Source: Symbiodinium natans
Lineage: Eukaryota > Sar > Dinophyceae > Suessiales > Symbiodiniaceae
Reading direction: 5' to 3'
Assembly: GCA_905221605.1 (NCBI GenBank)
Contig: CAJNDS010002332.1
Location: 446,001 to 486,604 of the forward strand
Length of the DNA stretch: 40,604 nt
Below the pieces are notes generated by a model that was not told the DNA's origin, searched no databases, and saw nothing but the letters and a program-made list of their open reading frames with translations. Every line of letters starts with the position of its first letter. Position 1 is the first letter of the stretch. The position numbers and the translations under genes are program-made. Shown one piece after another: positions 9,970 to 18,649 of this stretch.

Positions 9970-10065
9970 GAGGACCATTACCAGGGTCTATACAAGGTGG
10001 AAGCCATCCTGAGCACTCGGATTGCAGAAATGTTGCAGAGCAGTTCCGAGCTCTTGAAAGAGTAG
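9970..10065 (+). CDS. Candidate exon, helical segment, unknown product
   Basis: After an acceptor-like AATCAG the frame reads EDHYQGLYKVEAILSTRIAE then MLQSSSELLKE to TAG at 10063-10065. The pattern of Leu/Ile/Met with charged residues suggests an amphipathic helix. After the TAG the same frame stays open for another 20 codons, so the stop could be a mutation or the end of the protein. It lies directly after the G-rich block, between the RCC1-type exons at 6.1 and 10.7 kb. No family is recognised. Confidence 0.3.
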   Translation, partial: EDHYQGLYKVEAILSTRIAEMLQSSSELLKE

Positions 10066-10671
10066 GGGGCATCAATGCGCATCACCATATATACCATCCA
10101 TAGCGAAAGCGTCACCGAAGTCAAGCAAGGATAGCTGGCTAGCCCGCAAGTGCAACGTACCAAACGTACTAAGAGATCTCAACACGACAAAAATTTAGGA
10201 GGCGCTCCTGTACAGCTATGGTCAGCTGGGAGACTGGAGCCTGACTGGTTCGTACACTGCAGCTACAATAATAGCCTTTAGACAATAAATAGTAAGACGA
10301 AGAAGAAGAAGAAAAATAGTAGTATCACAGTATTATATAACAAAAACGCAAGTATGCTACCTCAGATCCCCTGGAAGGGTCCCACGGATTTAGTTTGAAG
10401 GTGTTGGGGCATCCTCACGGGCGCGACCAAACCCGTGCCGGACGTGGCGCTGACTTCTGTGCCTCTGATGGGTTGTCCTTTTTTGGGTTCGTTGGGTGGG
10501 CGGCTTCTCATGTTGTGTAGAGTTGTACGTGGGAGAGATTGAGACTTGCAGTGTCACTATAGGAATGTTGCCATGTGCCCCCGTCCCCGACTCTGGCAGA
10601 AACGCCACGACCCAAACCACAAAATCCGCAACCGAAACGACCAACAACAAAACCAAAAAAAAACAACACAG

Positions 10672-10770
10672 GTTGTGCATGGTCTCTTCCACGCCTGCGG
10701 CTTGAAACCCGACCCTTGGTCCCGCTGGATTGTTTTCCGAGGTTGTGGGAAGAGCCAGGATATGCCATAG
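10672..10770 (+). CDS. RCC1_2-type half-repeat exon
   Basis: After the acceptor AAAACAACACAG the frame gives VVHGLFHACGLKPDPWSRW. The stretch V-V-H-G-L-F-H-A-C-G-L fits the first half of an RCC1_2 unit. The open frame runs to TAG at 10768-10770. It lies about 130 bases before the CWG half at 10811, the same arrangement as 4407/4672, so a split repeat is likely. It may be the 3' part of gene A, separated from it by the repeat blocks at 6.9-9.8 kb, or part of a duplicate. Confidence 0.45.
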   Translation, partial: VVHGLFHACGLKPDPWSRWIVFRGCGKSQDMP

Positions 10771-10810
10771 CAAGCCCCATGCAGAGCCACAGGTTCAGAG
10801 TGTTTGAAAG

Positions 10811-10887
10811 CCTTCTGTGCTGAGGACAACACGGTGGAGTGCTGGGGCACCGACTTTCACGGCGAGACCAGCCCCAGTCCACCATAG
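10811..10887 (+). CDS. RCC1_2-type exon (CAED...CWG half)
   Basis: Read from an AAAG acceptor, the frame gives AFCAEDNTVECWGTDFHGET then SPSPP to TAG at 10885-10887. The C-A-x-D-x-T-V-x-C-W-G core is typical of an RCC1_2 unit. A very similar exon start (AAAGCCTTCTG, then AFCAED) occurs at 32430, which suggests duplication of this exon. It could be the last exon of gene A, because gene B appears to start at 11420. Confidence 0.5.
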
Positions 10888-11419
10888 AATGCCATAGAAT
10901 AACCGCGGACCGGGCCTTTACCCAGTGTCGATGCACAAGTCGTGCACAATGGGTGTCGTCGCTGCCACGCACGCCGCGGTCCGCGGTGTGCACTTTGGGT
11001 TCGGGCAAGCCCTCATAGCGGCACATGTAGGAATAAGATCTTCTTCGACATCCTCTCCTTCTGCATACCAGCCTCTTCTCCACTGAGACCCCTATAATAA
11101 CCCCAACCTGGGACCTCATGCAACCCTAGCCCAAGCCCTAAGACTGGCCCCCGAGCCCAACCCCTTTTCTTAGGAACCGAGGTTTAGGCTCAAGAGTTTA
11201 GGTTGAGCTTCCCCGCGGGGTCTTCTCAGGCCTTCTCAGCATAAGAGCTTGAGCCCCCACGGATCCGTCTAACTTCTAAGGCCACCTTAGTCTCCTCACC
11301 CCAAGCCATCGCAAGCTCAGAGTAGAAAAGAATTGAGAGCTCGGGCATTCCGATCCCAGTAGATTTAACGATTTAGCAAGTTTGGCCATCTCGACATTTG
11401 ACGATTGAGTTCTGAGCCG

Positions 11420-11516
11420 ATGTCCAGTAAATCAGACTACAATGTCGACTACAGCACGCCACCAGAATCAAGGAGACCTTCGTCTCCTTGCACAATGCAA
11501 ATGCCAAGAAGGATAG
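11420..11516 (+). CDS. Gene B exon 1: start codon and Ser/Pro-rich N-terminus
   Basis: ATG at 11420 is preceded in frame by TGA (11405-11407) and opens MSSKSDYNVDYSTPPESRRP then SSPCTMQMPRRI. The frame meets a consensus donor, GTGAGA, at 11517, leaving one base of the next codon. The hydrophilic, Ser/Pro-rich stretch is probably disordered. The next exon begins with two bases, so the phase fits. Function unknown; the ATG, the donor and the phase match with exon 2 are the support. Confidence 0.47.
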
Positions 11517-11640
11517 GTGAGAGGTAAGAAACCTAGCCATCAGCCATCAACGTCACCCAAGCAGCCACCGCCCCCCCCCCCACCCCAAGTACTAAGGTAG
11601 AGGTAGCTGAGAATTTTGAGATGAGAGCTGCCTTTTCCAG

Positions 11641-11709
11641 TACACCCAGACAATTACCAGACCCTTGATCTACAGCGTGTGGCTCATGAACTCAGCCTTT
11701 TTTCGAGAA
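11641..11709 (+). CDS. Gene B exon 2
   Basis: A strong acceptor (GAGCTGCCTTTTCCAG) ends at 11640. Two bases complete the split codon from exon 1, then HPDNYQTLDLQRVAHELSLF and SR follow before a GT at 11710 that again leaves one base. The intron from exon 1 is 124 bases, GTGAGA to CCAG. Without the donor the frame ends at TGA 11721-11723. No domain is recognised. Confidence 0.45.
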
Positions 11710-11779
11710 GTCCGCGGTCTTGATTGTCTGCGTGCTTCAAGCTCATCCATGGGTCTGGTGCAAAACAAGCGCCCCGAGA

Positions 11780-11814
11780 AAGAAGAAGAAGAAGAAGAAG
11801 AAGAAGAAGAAGCA
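11780..11814 (+). repeat. GAA microsatellite
   Basis: About eleven GAA units, probably inside an intron of gene B. A shorter GAA run with the same sense lies at 10297-10314. Confidence 0.9.
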
Positions 11815-11860
11815 GCTGTTTATTGTTAGTTCCTGCTGAGGGCATTGCGACGCTCTACAG

Positions 11861-11914
11861 TCGAAGGCCGCCCAAACCGTAATAGTTTCCTCTCAAAGCA
11901 TCAGGCTAGGATTG
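11861..11914 (+). CDS. Gene B exon 3, candidate
   Basis: After the acceptor CGCTCTACAG two bases complete a codon in the phase left by exon 2, then EGRPNRNSFLSKHQARI follows. A GT at 11915 (GTCGAG, a weak donor) leaves one base; otherwise the frame ends at TGA about 25 bases on. The intron from exon 2 would be 151 bases and hold the GAA run. Confidence 0.33.
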
Positions 11915-12021
11915 GTCGAGGGGGTTTGAGTTGAGCCTCGTAGGGTTTAGGGAGAGGGTTTAGGGTTCATCTGCTGTCATCGTCCTCAACTAGTTTCGGT
12001 CCCGGCTCCATTCGGAAACAG

Positions 12022-12213
12022 ATGAACTGTACTAGATTCTTAGAGAAGTGCAAAAGTATGCCCTATCGAATTCTCGTTGGGAGCGGGTTGAACAGCTCGG
12101 TGTCCTGTGATGCAGGTGTAGGTCAGTTCGCAGGTCTACTCGACAAGAAGCTGCCACAGGGCTTCTGTGCTGCTTGGAAGTTAGCGGCAGGTAGCAGGAT
12201 ACATTGCTTGTGA
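12022..12213 (+). CDS. Gene B candidate exon or small ORF, 63 residues
   Basis: Begins with ATG right after an acceptor-like GGAAACAG: MNCTRFLEKCKSMPYRILVG, later AGVGQFAGLLDKKLPQGFCA. Composition is protein-like with several Cys. The frame ends in TGA at 12211-12213, and several GT sites (for example after GATGCAG at 12111-12117) could end the exon earlier. No family recognised. Confidence 0.33.
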   Translation: MNCTRFLEKCKSMPYRILVGSGLNSSVSCDAGVGQFAGLLDKKLPQGFCAAWKLAAGSRIHCL

Positions 12214-12510
12214 GACCCCCATAGCTCTGATGTCTCGTACGTCTGAACATTACATCCGAAAAAGGACACAACTTGAGCGGATGCTGCCAAGCCTAAGTGA
12301 GGATTTGCAGGGTTTAGGGAAGTTTAGGGCTTCCGGGCACCAGACCTTGGATGTGGATCGGGGGTGGCTTCTGAGCACCTGCTAGCAACACGAGCGCACC
12401 TCCAATTTTGGCATGCCGTCACTACGACGGCGCGAGGTCTTGCGCCTTGAATGCGAGCAGATTTTTGCTTTGCAGGTGTTCACGCCAGGCAAGTATCCCT
12501 CCCCTTTCAG

Positions 12511-12603
12511 CACTGTTCTAACGTGTTTGCAGATGATTCTCTGGCGCACGGAGAGAACAAGCATGAATGTAGTGCGCCTCCTAGTGTCATCCGGGAGCGC
12601 GGC
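12511..12603 (+). CDS. Candidate exon with faint RCC1-like layout
   Basis: After the acceptor CTCCCCTTTCAG the frame gives HCSNVFADDSLAHGENKHEC then SAPPSVIRERG. The order C, A-D-D-S, H-G-E-N-K, S-A-P-P echoes the RCC1_2 pattern C-A-x-x-x-D-x-x-x-C-W-G-x-N with loss of CW. It lies inside the span of gene B, so it may be unrelated to the RCC1-type gene. The 3' border is not clear. Confidence 0.33.
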
Positions 12604-12943
12604 GCTTTTAATTGTACACACCCAAGCCGCCACCCTGACAAACAGACAGATTCGTCTGAGACCCCCTGTAGTGCACTGCTTCCGGCGAAAAGCTGCATGA
12701 GCACAGGACGGCCTGTAGGCTCCGAACCCCGTTATTGCATAATAAGATGTAAAAGGCTATAACAGAATCTGCTCTTCCGAACGCAAGCTTTCTCCAGCTA
12801 GTTTCGGGCACTCTGGGGCGTGCAAATCTGCTGGTTACGACTTCTACCTTGAATTTGGCATACCCAAACAGGGCCCACCCCCCCACATGTGGTACTATCA
12901 AAGAACCATAAGGTAGGTTCCTTTTGGAGTATGGGTTCCCCAG

Positions 12944-13035
12944 ATAGGATACGAAGCTAAAGACATCCCAAGCTCGCAGGAGAGTAGCGAGGCAGAAGGA
13001 ACGAGCTCCGACGAAGAGCGGCTCAGCCTACTCAG
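12944..13035 (+). CDS. Gene B exon, acidic Ser/Glu-rich, GTGAGT donor
   Basis: The acceptor GGGTTCCCCAG ends at 12943 and a perfect donor, GTGAGT, begins at 13036. The frame reads IGYEAKDIPSSQESSEAEGT then SSDEERLSLL, an acidic, Ser-rich region that is likely disordered and phosphorylated. Ninety-two bases, so it ends with two bases of a split codon. Both borders and the composition make this one of the better non-homology exon calls. Confidence 0.45.
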
Positions 13036-13304
13036 GTGAGTTGCTTTCGGAGAACTTGTGTGTAGGAGCTAGTTTCGCTTGGGCCGAAAAGCCAAGGGTA
13101 TCTTGCAAGGGGAAACCCCACCACATAGCCCTGTGTTGTTTCAAAGTCACGGAAGTGCAGAGCTGGAGCCACCCATCACCTGAAGAAGGTCCCACTTTGA
13201 CGTGGAGGCGCTGCTGGAGGTCCCCTCCCCAGATCGTCGGAGGGGCACACCTTGAAGCCCAAACCCTTGGAGTTGCCTGGAACTGCATGTGATCCCACGT
13301 AGAG

Positions 13305-13407
13305 CTTTTTAAACCTTCACTACGCAATTTGGCCATCCGCGAGAAGTCGGGCATCGTACTCCCTTCCCCCTGTCGCACTTGGGTGGCTTCCGACATCAAC
13401 AAGCACG
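13305..13407 (+). CDS. Gene B exon, candidate
   Basis: The frame reads LFKPSLRNLAIREKSGIVLP then SPCRTWVASDINKH and meets GTATGT at 13408, a good donor. An acceptor AG lies at 13301-13304. The phases of this exon and of the next one do not agree if the GTATGT is used; an internal GT after CRTW (phase 0) would agree. Function unknown. Confidence 0.38.
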
Positions 13408-13500
13408 GTATGTTCAGGTGCTTGAGTTGCATAGATACTAGGTATACGACATTCACCCCGCACTGCGAGCATAGAAGCACGAGGAAGGTTCCACTGAAAG

Positions 13501-13578
13501 CCTATGCTTGTTGTGGAAGCTCCGCTGTTTCAGTTGCGGCAAGATTCACGAGATAAGTCCTACCAACTGCTCGCGGGG
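13501..13578 (+). CDS. Gene B exon, candidate
   Basis: The frame reads MLVVEAPLFQLRQDSRDKSY then QLLAG before GTAATT at 13579, in phase 0. Acceptors are possible at 13499-13500 (weak) or 13532-13533 (CTCCGCTGTTTCAG, strong); the latter would shorten the exon to 15 residues. A long G run lies in the following intron (13603-13619). Confidence 0.36.
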
Positions 13579-13678
13579 GTAATTTTACTGCGGGGGCGGG
13601 GTTTGGGGGGGGGGGGGGGTGGGGTGATTCGCCGGGAAGGCCTGACAAGGTCAGTCCTATCTGGATGCATGTCCATAG

Positions 13679-13852
13679 ATGTTCCAGCTTGCAACGCTTA
13701 TTGCATTGATGGAGGAAGCGAAGTCCCCAATCTTAGAAACTGGGCTCGCGGAAATTCCCGGAAGCGTCTGCGGGCGATGTACAGAAGAACAACTTAGTTA
13801 CACAGCACATTCCCGATGCTCACTAAGCAGTGTTTCGCCGAAGCTTGCATAG
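13679..13852 (+). CDS. Gene B exon or small ORF, 57 residues
   Basis: After a CATGTCCATAG acceptor the frame begins MFQLATLIALMEEAKSPILE then TGLAEIPGSVCGRCTEEQLS and ends in TAG at 13850-13852. It is well balanced in hydrophobic and charged residues and has a C-x2-C pair. If the exon instead ends before GCATAG at 13847 (a GC donor), it joins the next exon in phase 0. No family recognised. Confidence 0.4.
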   Translation: MFQLATLIALMEEAKSPILETGLAEIPGSVCGRCTEEQLSYTAHSRCSLSSVSPKLA

Positions 13853-13907
13853 GTCATGAGATTAAACAAAGCCAGCTGGGCCCCGAAGGTCCTTGCCTTC
13901 GTATGGC

Positions 13908-13985
13908 TGGGCCCTAAAGCCCTAAACCCCAAAAAAGCCCCAAACCTCCCAAACCTCCCAAACCCTAAACCGCCTAAACCCTACA
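13908..13985 (-). repeat. Degenerate telomere-like CCCTAAA patch in an intron
   Basis: CCCTAAA, CCCCAAA and CCCAAACC units follow one another for about 75 bases. The patch would lie in the intron between the exons at 13679 and 14000. Similar short patches lie near 15190, 15350, 25250 and 37855. Confidence 0.65.
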
Positions 13986-13999
13986 ATGCTGCTTCCCAG

Positions 14000-14098
14000 G
14001 CACAGCATGGAGACGCGCATGCTCCGGCCGAGACGGGCAGCTTAGAGGAGCAGCAGCGGCCCAGCCAAGTTCAGCTACTGGTACTGGAGCTTGTGAAA
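14000..14098 (+). CDS. Gene B exon with CCCAG acceptor and GTAAGT donor
   Basis: Bordered by TGCTTCCCAG and a perfect GTAAGT, 99 bases, phase 0 on both sides. The frame reads AQHGDAHAPAETGSLEEQQR then PSQVQLLVLELVK, ending in an amphipathic helix. With two consensus borders this is among the best-supported exons in the window, although no domain is recognised. Confidence 0.5.
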
Positions 14099-14241
14099 GT
14101 AAGTAATAGTCATAGTAACAATAGCAATAATCATAATAGTAATAATAATATTAATTACAATAATATTCGTAATAAAAAAATTAAGAATAGTAGTAAGGGT
14201 AAGGGTATTACATGAGTTTCAATATTTTTCTTCATGCCAAG

Positions 14242-14328
14242 ATTAGACCTTACAAGGCAGATAGGCGCCTCCCAGCCCAGGCACCAAAGTGTGCCGCTGG
14301 CCCCCAGGGCTTCCAGCGTGCAGTTTGA
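14242..14328 (+). CDS. Gene B exon, possible last exon
   Basis: The acceptor CAATATTTTTCTTCATGCCAAG ends at 14241 and restarts in phase 0, matching the previous exon. The frame reads IRPYKADRRLPAQAPKCAAG then PQGFQRAV and ends in TGA at 14326-14328. The intron between (143 bases) is AT-rich with AAT-type repeats. The gene may end here, or splice onward to the open frame at 14722. Confidence 0.42.
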   Translation: MRPYKADRRLPAQAPKCAAGPQGFQRAV

Positions 14329-14721
14329 GGAGCCTGCACTTGCACCATGCTTGCACTCGTTTTCCCATTCCAGAGAGCAGGGTCACGTGTAAAGTTGGCG
14401 CGAACATGTCATGAAATGGCAAAGACACTGCTGGCCTGCTGGCCTTGACCATATGGACCGGGAAGCAGCGTGATTGAACAGCTCAGGTCAGGGAAGCCGA
14501 CGCGTCAGACCCAGACGGTAAGCACGGAGGCGGCTCTAGCTCTGAGCAGCTTCCACACCATCCGCAGCACCCGGCCTGCAAGTGCTGCAATCCAATGCGA
14601 CTTAGGACATGGCAGGCCAGCGCAGCTTTTGTGATCGTGGAAGCAGGATGAAGCAGGTATAATGAGCCGCTTTGCCGAGGCAGCAATCTGAGATTGTACA
14701 TACCATACCGTCGGATCCCAG

Positions 14722-14958
14722 CTGCTGGAATGCGCTGTCAGAGCAAGAGGCTGCGCCCGAGGGATTGGGGATTGGAATCATCAGTTCTTGCTTGTCGAAC
14801 TCGTCCCGCGTCTCTTCCCACTTGCCTTGAGGCGCTGGCACCAGATGCAGTCGAGATCCCCAGAGATGCAACCGACGGAACTCCACAGAGCGGAACGGTG
14901 GCTCAGGCCGGCCAAGGAGGAGCCTGAGATCCTCCAGCCTGATCCCAACCTCATATAA
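14722..14958 (+). CDS. Candidate last exon, 78 residues; opposite strand also open
   Basis: After the acceptor GTCGGATCCCAG the frame is open from LLECAVRARGCARGIGDWNH through FLLVELVPRLFPLALRRWHQ and TELHRAERWLRPAKEEPEIL to TAA at 14956-14958. The C-terminal part is rich in charged residues. The minus strand carries an ATG-started frame of 131 codons over 14602-14997, so the coding strand is not certain. I prefer plus because of the acceptor and because the exons around it are on plus. Confidence 0.38.
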   Translation: MLECAVRARGCARGIGDWNHQFLLVELVPRLFPLALRRWHQMQSRSPEMQPTELHRAERWLRPAKEEPEILQPDPNLI

Positions 14959-15430
14959 ACCGGAACACATCGGAACGCTTTGCCCCTGAGACTGCAAGAC
15001 TGGCCCTGGAACTTCTGGCGTATTCTGGTTCCCCTAGCCATGATGTTTTGCTTTTTCTTATCGTAAGAATGCAAAGAAGTAGCGCGGTGACCGTTGGTAC
15101 GGCACCCTTGCCGCGTGAAAATGAGAATTGAAGCTGTTTGGTGAGATGAGATGCAAACGTCAGATGTCCTTGGAACTGTGGTGCAATCCCTAAACCCTGA
15201 ACCCTAAACCCAGCAACAGACCCAACCTTTTGAAGTGCTCCCGAGATCGGGACACGGCCATCGGAAAACTTTGCAGGGCTTGGAAGTGCACTCAGGAGGC
15301 CCCAAGATGCCCCAAGTATGCGGCTAGGCCTCCACTAGGGCAGAAGCCCTAAACCCCGAGCCCTAAACCTTGTACCCCACACCCTATAGCCCCTATGTGC
15401 CATGGACCTTTACGTACAATGTGGGAACCG
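14959..15430. other. Spacer with telomere-like patches
   Basis: CCCTAAACCCTGAACCCTAAA near 15187 and two CCCTAAACC motifs near 15348-15368. A short open peptide follows a pyrimidine-rich acceptor at 15068 (MQRSSAVTVGTAPLPRENEN, then stop) but is too short to call. No other gene seen. Confidence 0.4.
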
Positions 15431-16045
15431 CTTTTTTTCAATCTTAAAACTTGTCTGTGCAAGTAGATTTTCACTAAACCGAATATCAAACCGATCGTAA
15501 ATTGCAAGTTCCTCCTCGCAAATTCCCTTGAACACAACACCAAACCAAATGCAAACATTAACTTCTGCAACGCGGACAAAACCTTTAGAAAGACATTTTC
15601 AACCAAGAATACAAGTTTAACTCTGCCTTTACAAACACTTCAATCCAAAGTCCAAACCAAAGTAAACACAACTTGTGTTGCCCTGAAGTTGAAAAAAAAA
15701 CCGAATCAAACATTGAATCTTGCCTTTGTAGACACTCGTAAACAAGAATCTGAAATAAAAAGTGGGCACGAAAACCTGCCCTTACAAAACACAGAATAAG
15801 TATGTGACATAGATTTATACATGAGTGCATATATATATATATATAACGTATGGTTGTTGAAATCTTCAAGACATTTTTCGCTCAAAGCACTGGTTGTACA
15901 AGATGTCTTCATTACGTAGTAGTCGTTGTCATATTCCACCCGGAAATGAAGTTTCGACTCTCACACTGGCACAAGGTGGGCGAGGCTGCTGGTCAATCTG
16001 GTGTAACCATATAACAAACACAAAAAACACAAGTGTTCTTTCATT
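15431..16045. other. AT-rich, A-rich plus strand, no gene recognised
   Basis: Composition shifts sharply to AT. A weak repeated phrase (CTGCCTTTACAAACAC, TTGCCTTTGTAGACAC, CTGCCCTTACAAAACAC) occurs near 15626, 15719 and 15777. Minus-strand frames are open for 77-94 codons but look like low-complexity artefacts. A short AT dinucleotide run lies at 15831-15844. Confidence 0.4.
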
Positions 16046-16048
16046 TTC

Positions 16049-16410
16049 TATGAGAAGATATAGGACCTATTTCATCTCCTACTCAGAGATAGAGTAACTC
16101 TTTCGCAAACGAATAAGAGCGTCTTAATCTCCCGACACTGGGTAGGGGAGCTCACATCTCTACGATCTCCTATCTTCTATCTCAGTCTCGCAATATGTCA
16201 TGAGAGGCCTCCGCTAGCTTTGCGCAGGAAAAGAAAGAGAGTTCTCTACTATGTCAGTTTTTTCAGAAATAGCTTCTCTATCAATGAAGAGGTCATAAGA
16301 GAAGCCCTTTATCTCTTCATAAGAAATGACAAAGCCCTTCGAACTTTTTACGAGAGATCTCTCCTTTACCCTAAATAAAACAACTAAACATGTGAAGGCC
16401 TTTCTTTACT
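16049..16410 (+). repeat. Diverged long direct repeat, copy 1
   Basis: Shares an ordered series of phrases with 17394-17780: TATGAGAAGATA, TCTCCTACTCAGAGATAGA, GTCATGAGAG, GAAAGAGAGTTCTCTAC, AGATCTCTCCTTTACCCT and GAAGGCCTTTCT. The offset is about 1.35-1.38 kb. Short palindromes such as GAGAGATCTCTC abound. No coding frame is seen in it. Confidence 0.65.
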
Positions 16411-17393
16411 CCTTAAGTGGGGACATTACACAACTCATCAGTTTCTATCGTTTATGTGAGAGAGTCTATTCTATCTTTAAATGGGTCATCTGAAAGCTCC
16501 TTTGTCTCTTTGAAGGGGATGAGTCTCTTCTGAAAAGGCTCCTCCAAGGTATCCCCGCTCTCCTTCTTTCTTTAGGGAATGACAGAGCTCCTTAGCCTTA
16601 TTTACCCTTATTCCTCATGGCAGGCTGCATTGCTGGGGCCAAGGCGCACAAGAAACTTCAAACCAGCAGAGCACGTCAGCATTTCCAGCCGATATGGTCT
16701 TGCAGCCGCTGCAGCTTCGTAGGGCGTGGTCTACGAGACATCTTGAACATGCACACACATCGTCTCTCTTCTGCCGGTCTGGGACACAGAAGACAAGTTC
16801 CAACACCTGATCCCGAGCATCATGTTCCTCACAAGTAGCGGTAGGCCCTTCACCCCGGATTTTTAGGGGCTGGGAGTAGTTTTAACAGGCAACGCGAGGT
16901 GGGGTTGGACTGCGTAATCTTGCAAAAGTCTTTCTCCCACTTGAAGAAGTGTTTCCTAGAAAGAGATATCGGGAAGGATCTCTCATTTCCTCGAGAGAGG
17001 GATCTTTTATTGAAAATAAAATACATGAGGTTTTTCATGTTCCATTAGGAGACAGAGAGGTCTCTCATTCTGCATTAACAGATCGAGGACATCGTTCATT
17101 TCCGTTTTTCATTTGCTATGAGAAGGTAGGGGGGCGGGGGGGGGGGGGAATGGGCTCTCTCATTTCCGATTGCGAGACAGAGGGGCATAGAGGGGATCTC
17201 TGATGTCTTCGAAAGAGAGATCCTCCACTCAGGAGGGACACAAGTTATTCCATTTCCAAAAGAATAGAGGAGCTCTTAATGCCCCATCTCTTATTATAAA
17301 TAAACAGAGAGGATGACGTCGATTCGTTTCCATTCTTTTGTTCTTGTTTATCAAAGGTCTCTTCGTTTCCTACACAGGACTTCTTTTGATTCC

Positions 17394-17780
17394 TATGAGA
17401 AGATAGAAGGCTCTTCTTTCGTCTCCTACTCAGAGATAGAAAGATTGCATTGGTAATACAAAAGAAATCATAAGAGCTCTCTCACGCCCTCTCTTTTGTG
17501 TCTCGTCAATAGGTAGAGAAATTCTCAGCTTTACCGTTTCCTATTTTTTACCTGAAAGAGCTTCTGTCTCTCGCAATAGGTCATGAGAGACCTCCTCTAT
17601 CTTTTTGCAGGAAATGAAAGAGAGTTCTCTACAATTTCTGTGTTTCAGAAATGTTTCTCAAGCAATAAGAGAAGCCGTTTGTCGCTTCATAGGCAACGAC
17701 GGAGCTCTACTACCTTTTTTCTTGAGATCTCTCCTTTACCCTCAATAAAAGCTTTGAAGGCCTTTCTCTATCCCTTAGAT
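17394..17780 (+). repeat. Diverged long direct repeat, copy 2
   Basis: Second copy of the 16049-16410 block, with phrases in the same order and orientation. The intervening 16.4-17.4 kb contains related GAGAGA/TCTCTC phrases (for example near 16965-17130), so the region may be an old, decayed array of about 1.36-kb units. Confidence 0.65.
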
Positions 17781-17785
17781 TGGAC

Positions 17786-18110
17786 CCTAAGAATTTGGGC
17801 TACCCTAAGAATCCAAAGCTACCCTAAGAATCCAGGCTACCACCAAAACAAAAAAACACAACCCTAAGAATGGGCTACCCCAAGAATCCAGGCTACCTTA
17901 AGAACCCAGGCTACTCTAAAACACCAGGCTACCACCAAAAAGCAAGCTCAAGCCTAAGAATCCAGGCTTATCGTAAGAATACAGGCCACCCCTAAGAATC
18001 CAAGCTATCCTAAAAATCCAGGCCACCACCAAACAAGAACTCAGCCCTAAGAATACAGGCTACCCTAAAAATCTTCCCTTAATAATCGAGTCTACCCTAA
18101 GAATCCAAAA
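17786..18110 (+). repeat. Two-level tandem repeat (about 20 bp inside about 93 bp)
   Basis: The phrase CCTAAGAATCCAGGCTAC recurs, with changes, about fifteen times. A second marker, CCACCAAAACA or similar, interrupts it near 17840, 17931 and 18026, giving a higher-order period of 91-95 bases. The array ends at about 18110. Confidence 0.75.
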
Positions 18111-18124
18111 TACAAAAATAGAAA

Positions 18125-18310
18125 GTGAATGAACAAAGTGAAATGAACGCCCCCATTATCTTCTTTCTTTCGCTAAATCACAGATCACACGTTCATTTCA
18201 TTCACTGTATCTGTTGAGATTAGTTGAAAGAAGATAATAGTGGGCGCGCAAAAAGAGAACACAAAGAATGCCCCGTTCATTCGTTCACATGTTCACTTCA
18301 TTCTCGTATT
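18125..18310. repeat. Foldback element, imperfect
   Basis: The left arm (GAATGAAC, then GCCCCCATTATCTTCTTTC near 18147) is answered by GAAAGAAGATAATAGTGGGC near 18226 and by GTTCATTC phrases near 18280. The arms would pair around a centre near 18200. It probably represents a MITE-like hairpin. Confidence 0.5.
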
Positions 18311-18419
18311 AATATTGTAACCTCTGGAATGAATTCTGGGTGGTGAAAAGAATTGAATACCAGAAGTTAATAATGCAAAAAAACAAAATTTGTAACACTT
18401 ATAAAATAATTTAATTCTG

Positions 18420-18610
18420 GTGCCCCCCAAAAGAATTTAATTATTCAAATCAGGGATTTGAGTAATTAACGTATGTAAGTTCTGGGGCCTCCCAAAAGAA
18501 TTTAATTATTCAAGTCAGGGACTTAAATAGTTAAATTATTTAAATTCTGCGGCCTCCCAAAAGAATTTAAGTATTCAAATCAGGGATTTGAATAATTAAA
18601 TTTTTTATTT
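18420..18610. repeat. About 63-bp AT-rich tandem repeat, three copies
   Basis: Each unit has a GGNNCCCCCAAAAGAATTTAA-like start, then ATTCAAATCAGGGATTTGA, then a TAATTAA spacer. Starts lie near 18424, 18487 and 18550. The CAAATCAGGGATTTG core is itself a short palindrome. Confidence 0.65.
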
Positions 18611-18649
18611 AAATTATTTAAATGATTTAAATTATTTGAAATATTTAAA

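Noticed and set aside
11300-11420. Search for a dinoflagellate spliced-leader relict (CCATTTTGGCTCAAG) before gene B and elsewhere
   Set aside because: No match was seen by eye anywhere in the window; this does not argue against a dinoflagellate, because the leader is added in trans.
14384-14510. Exon reading RAGSRVKLARTCHEMAKTLL after CATTCCAG up to a GTAAGC donor
   Set aside because: An in-frame TGA at 14457-14459 breaks it and another frame over the second half is equally plausible; left out.
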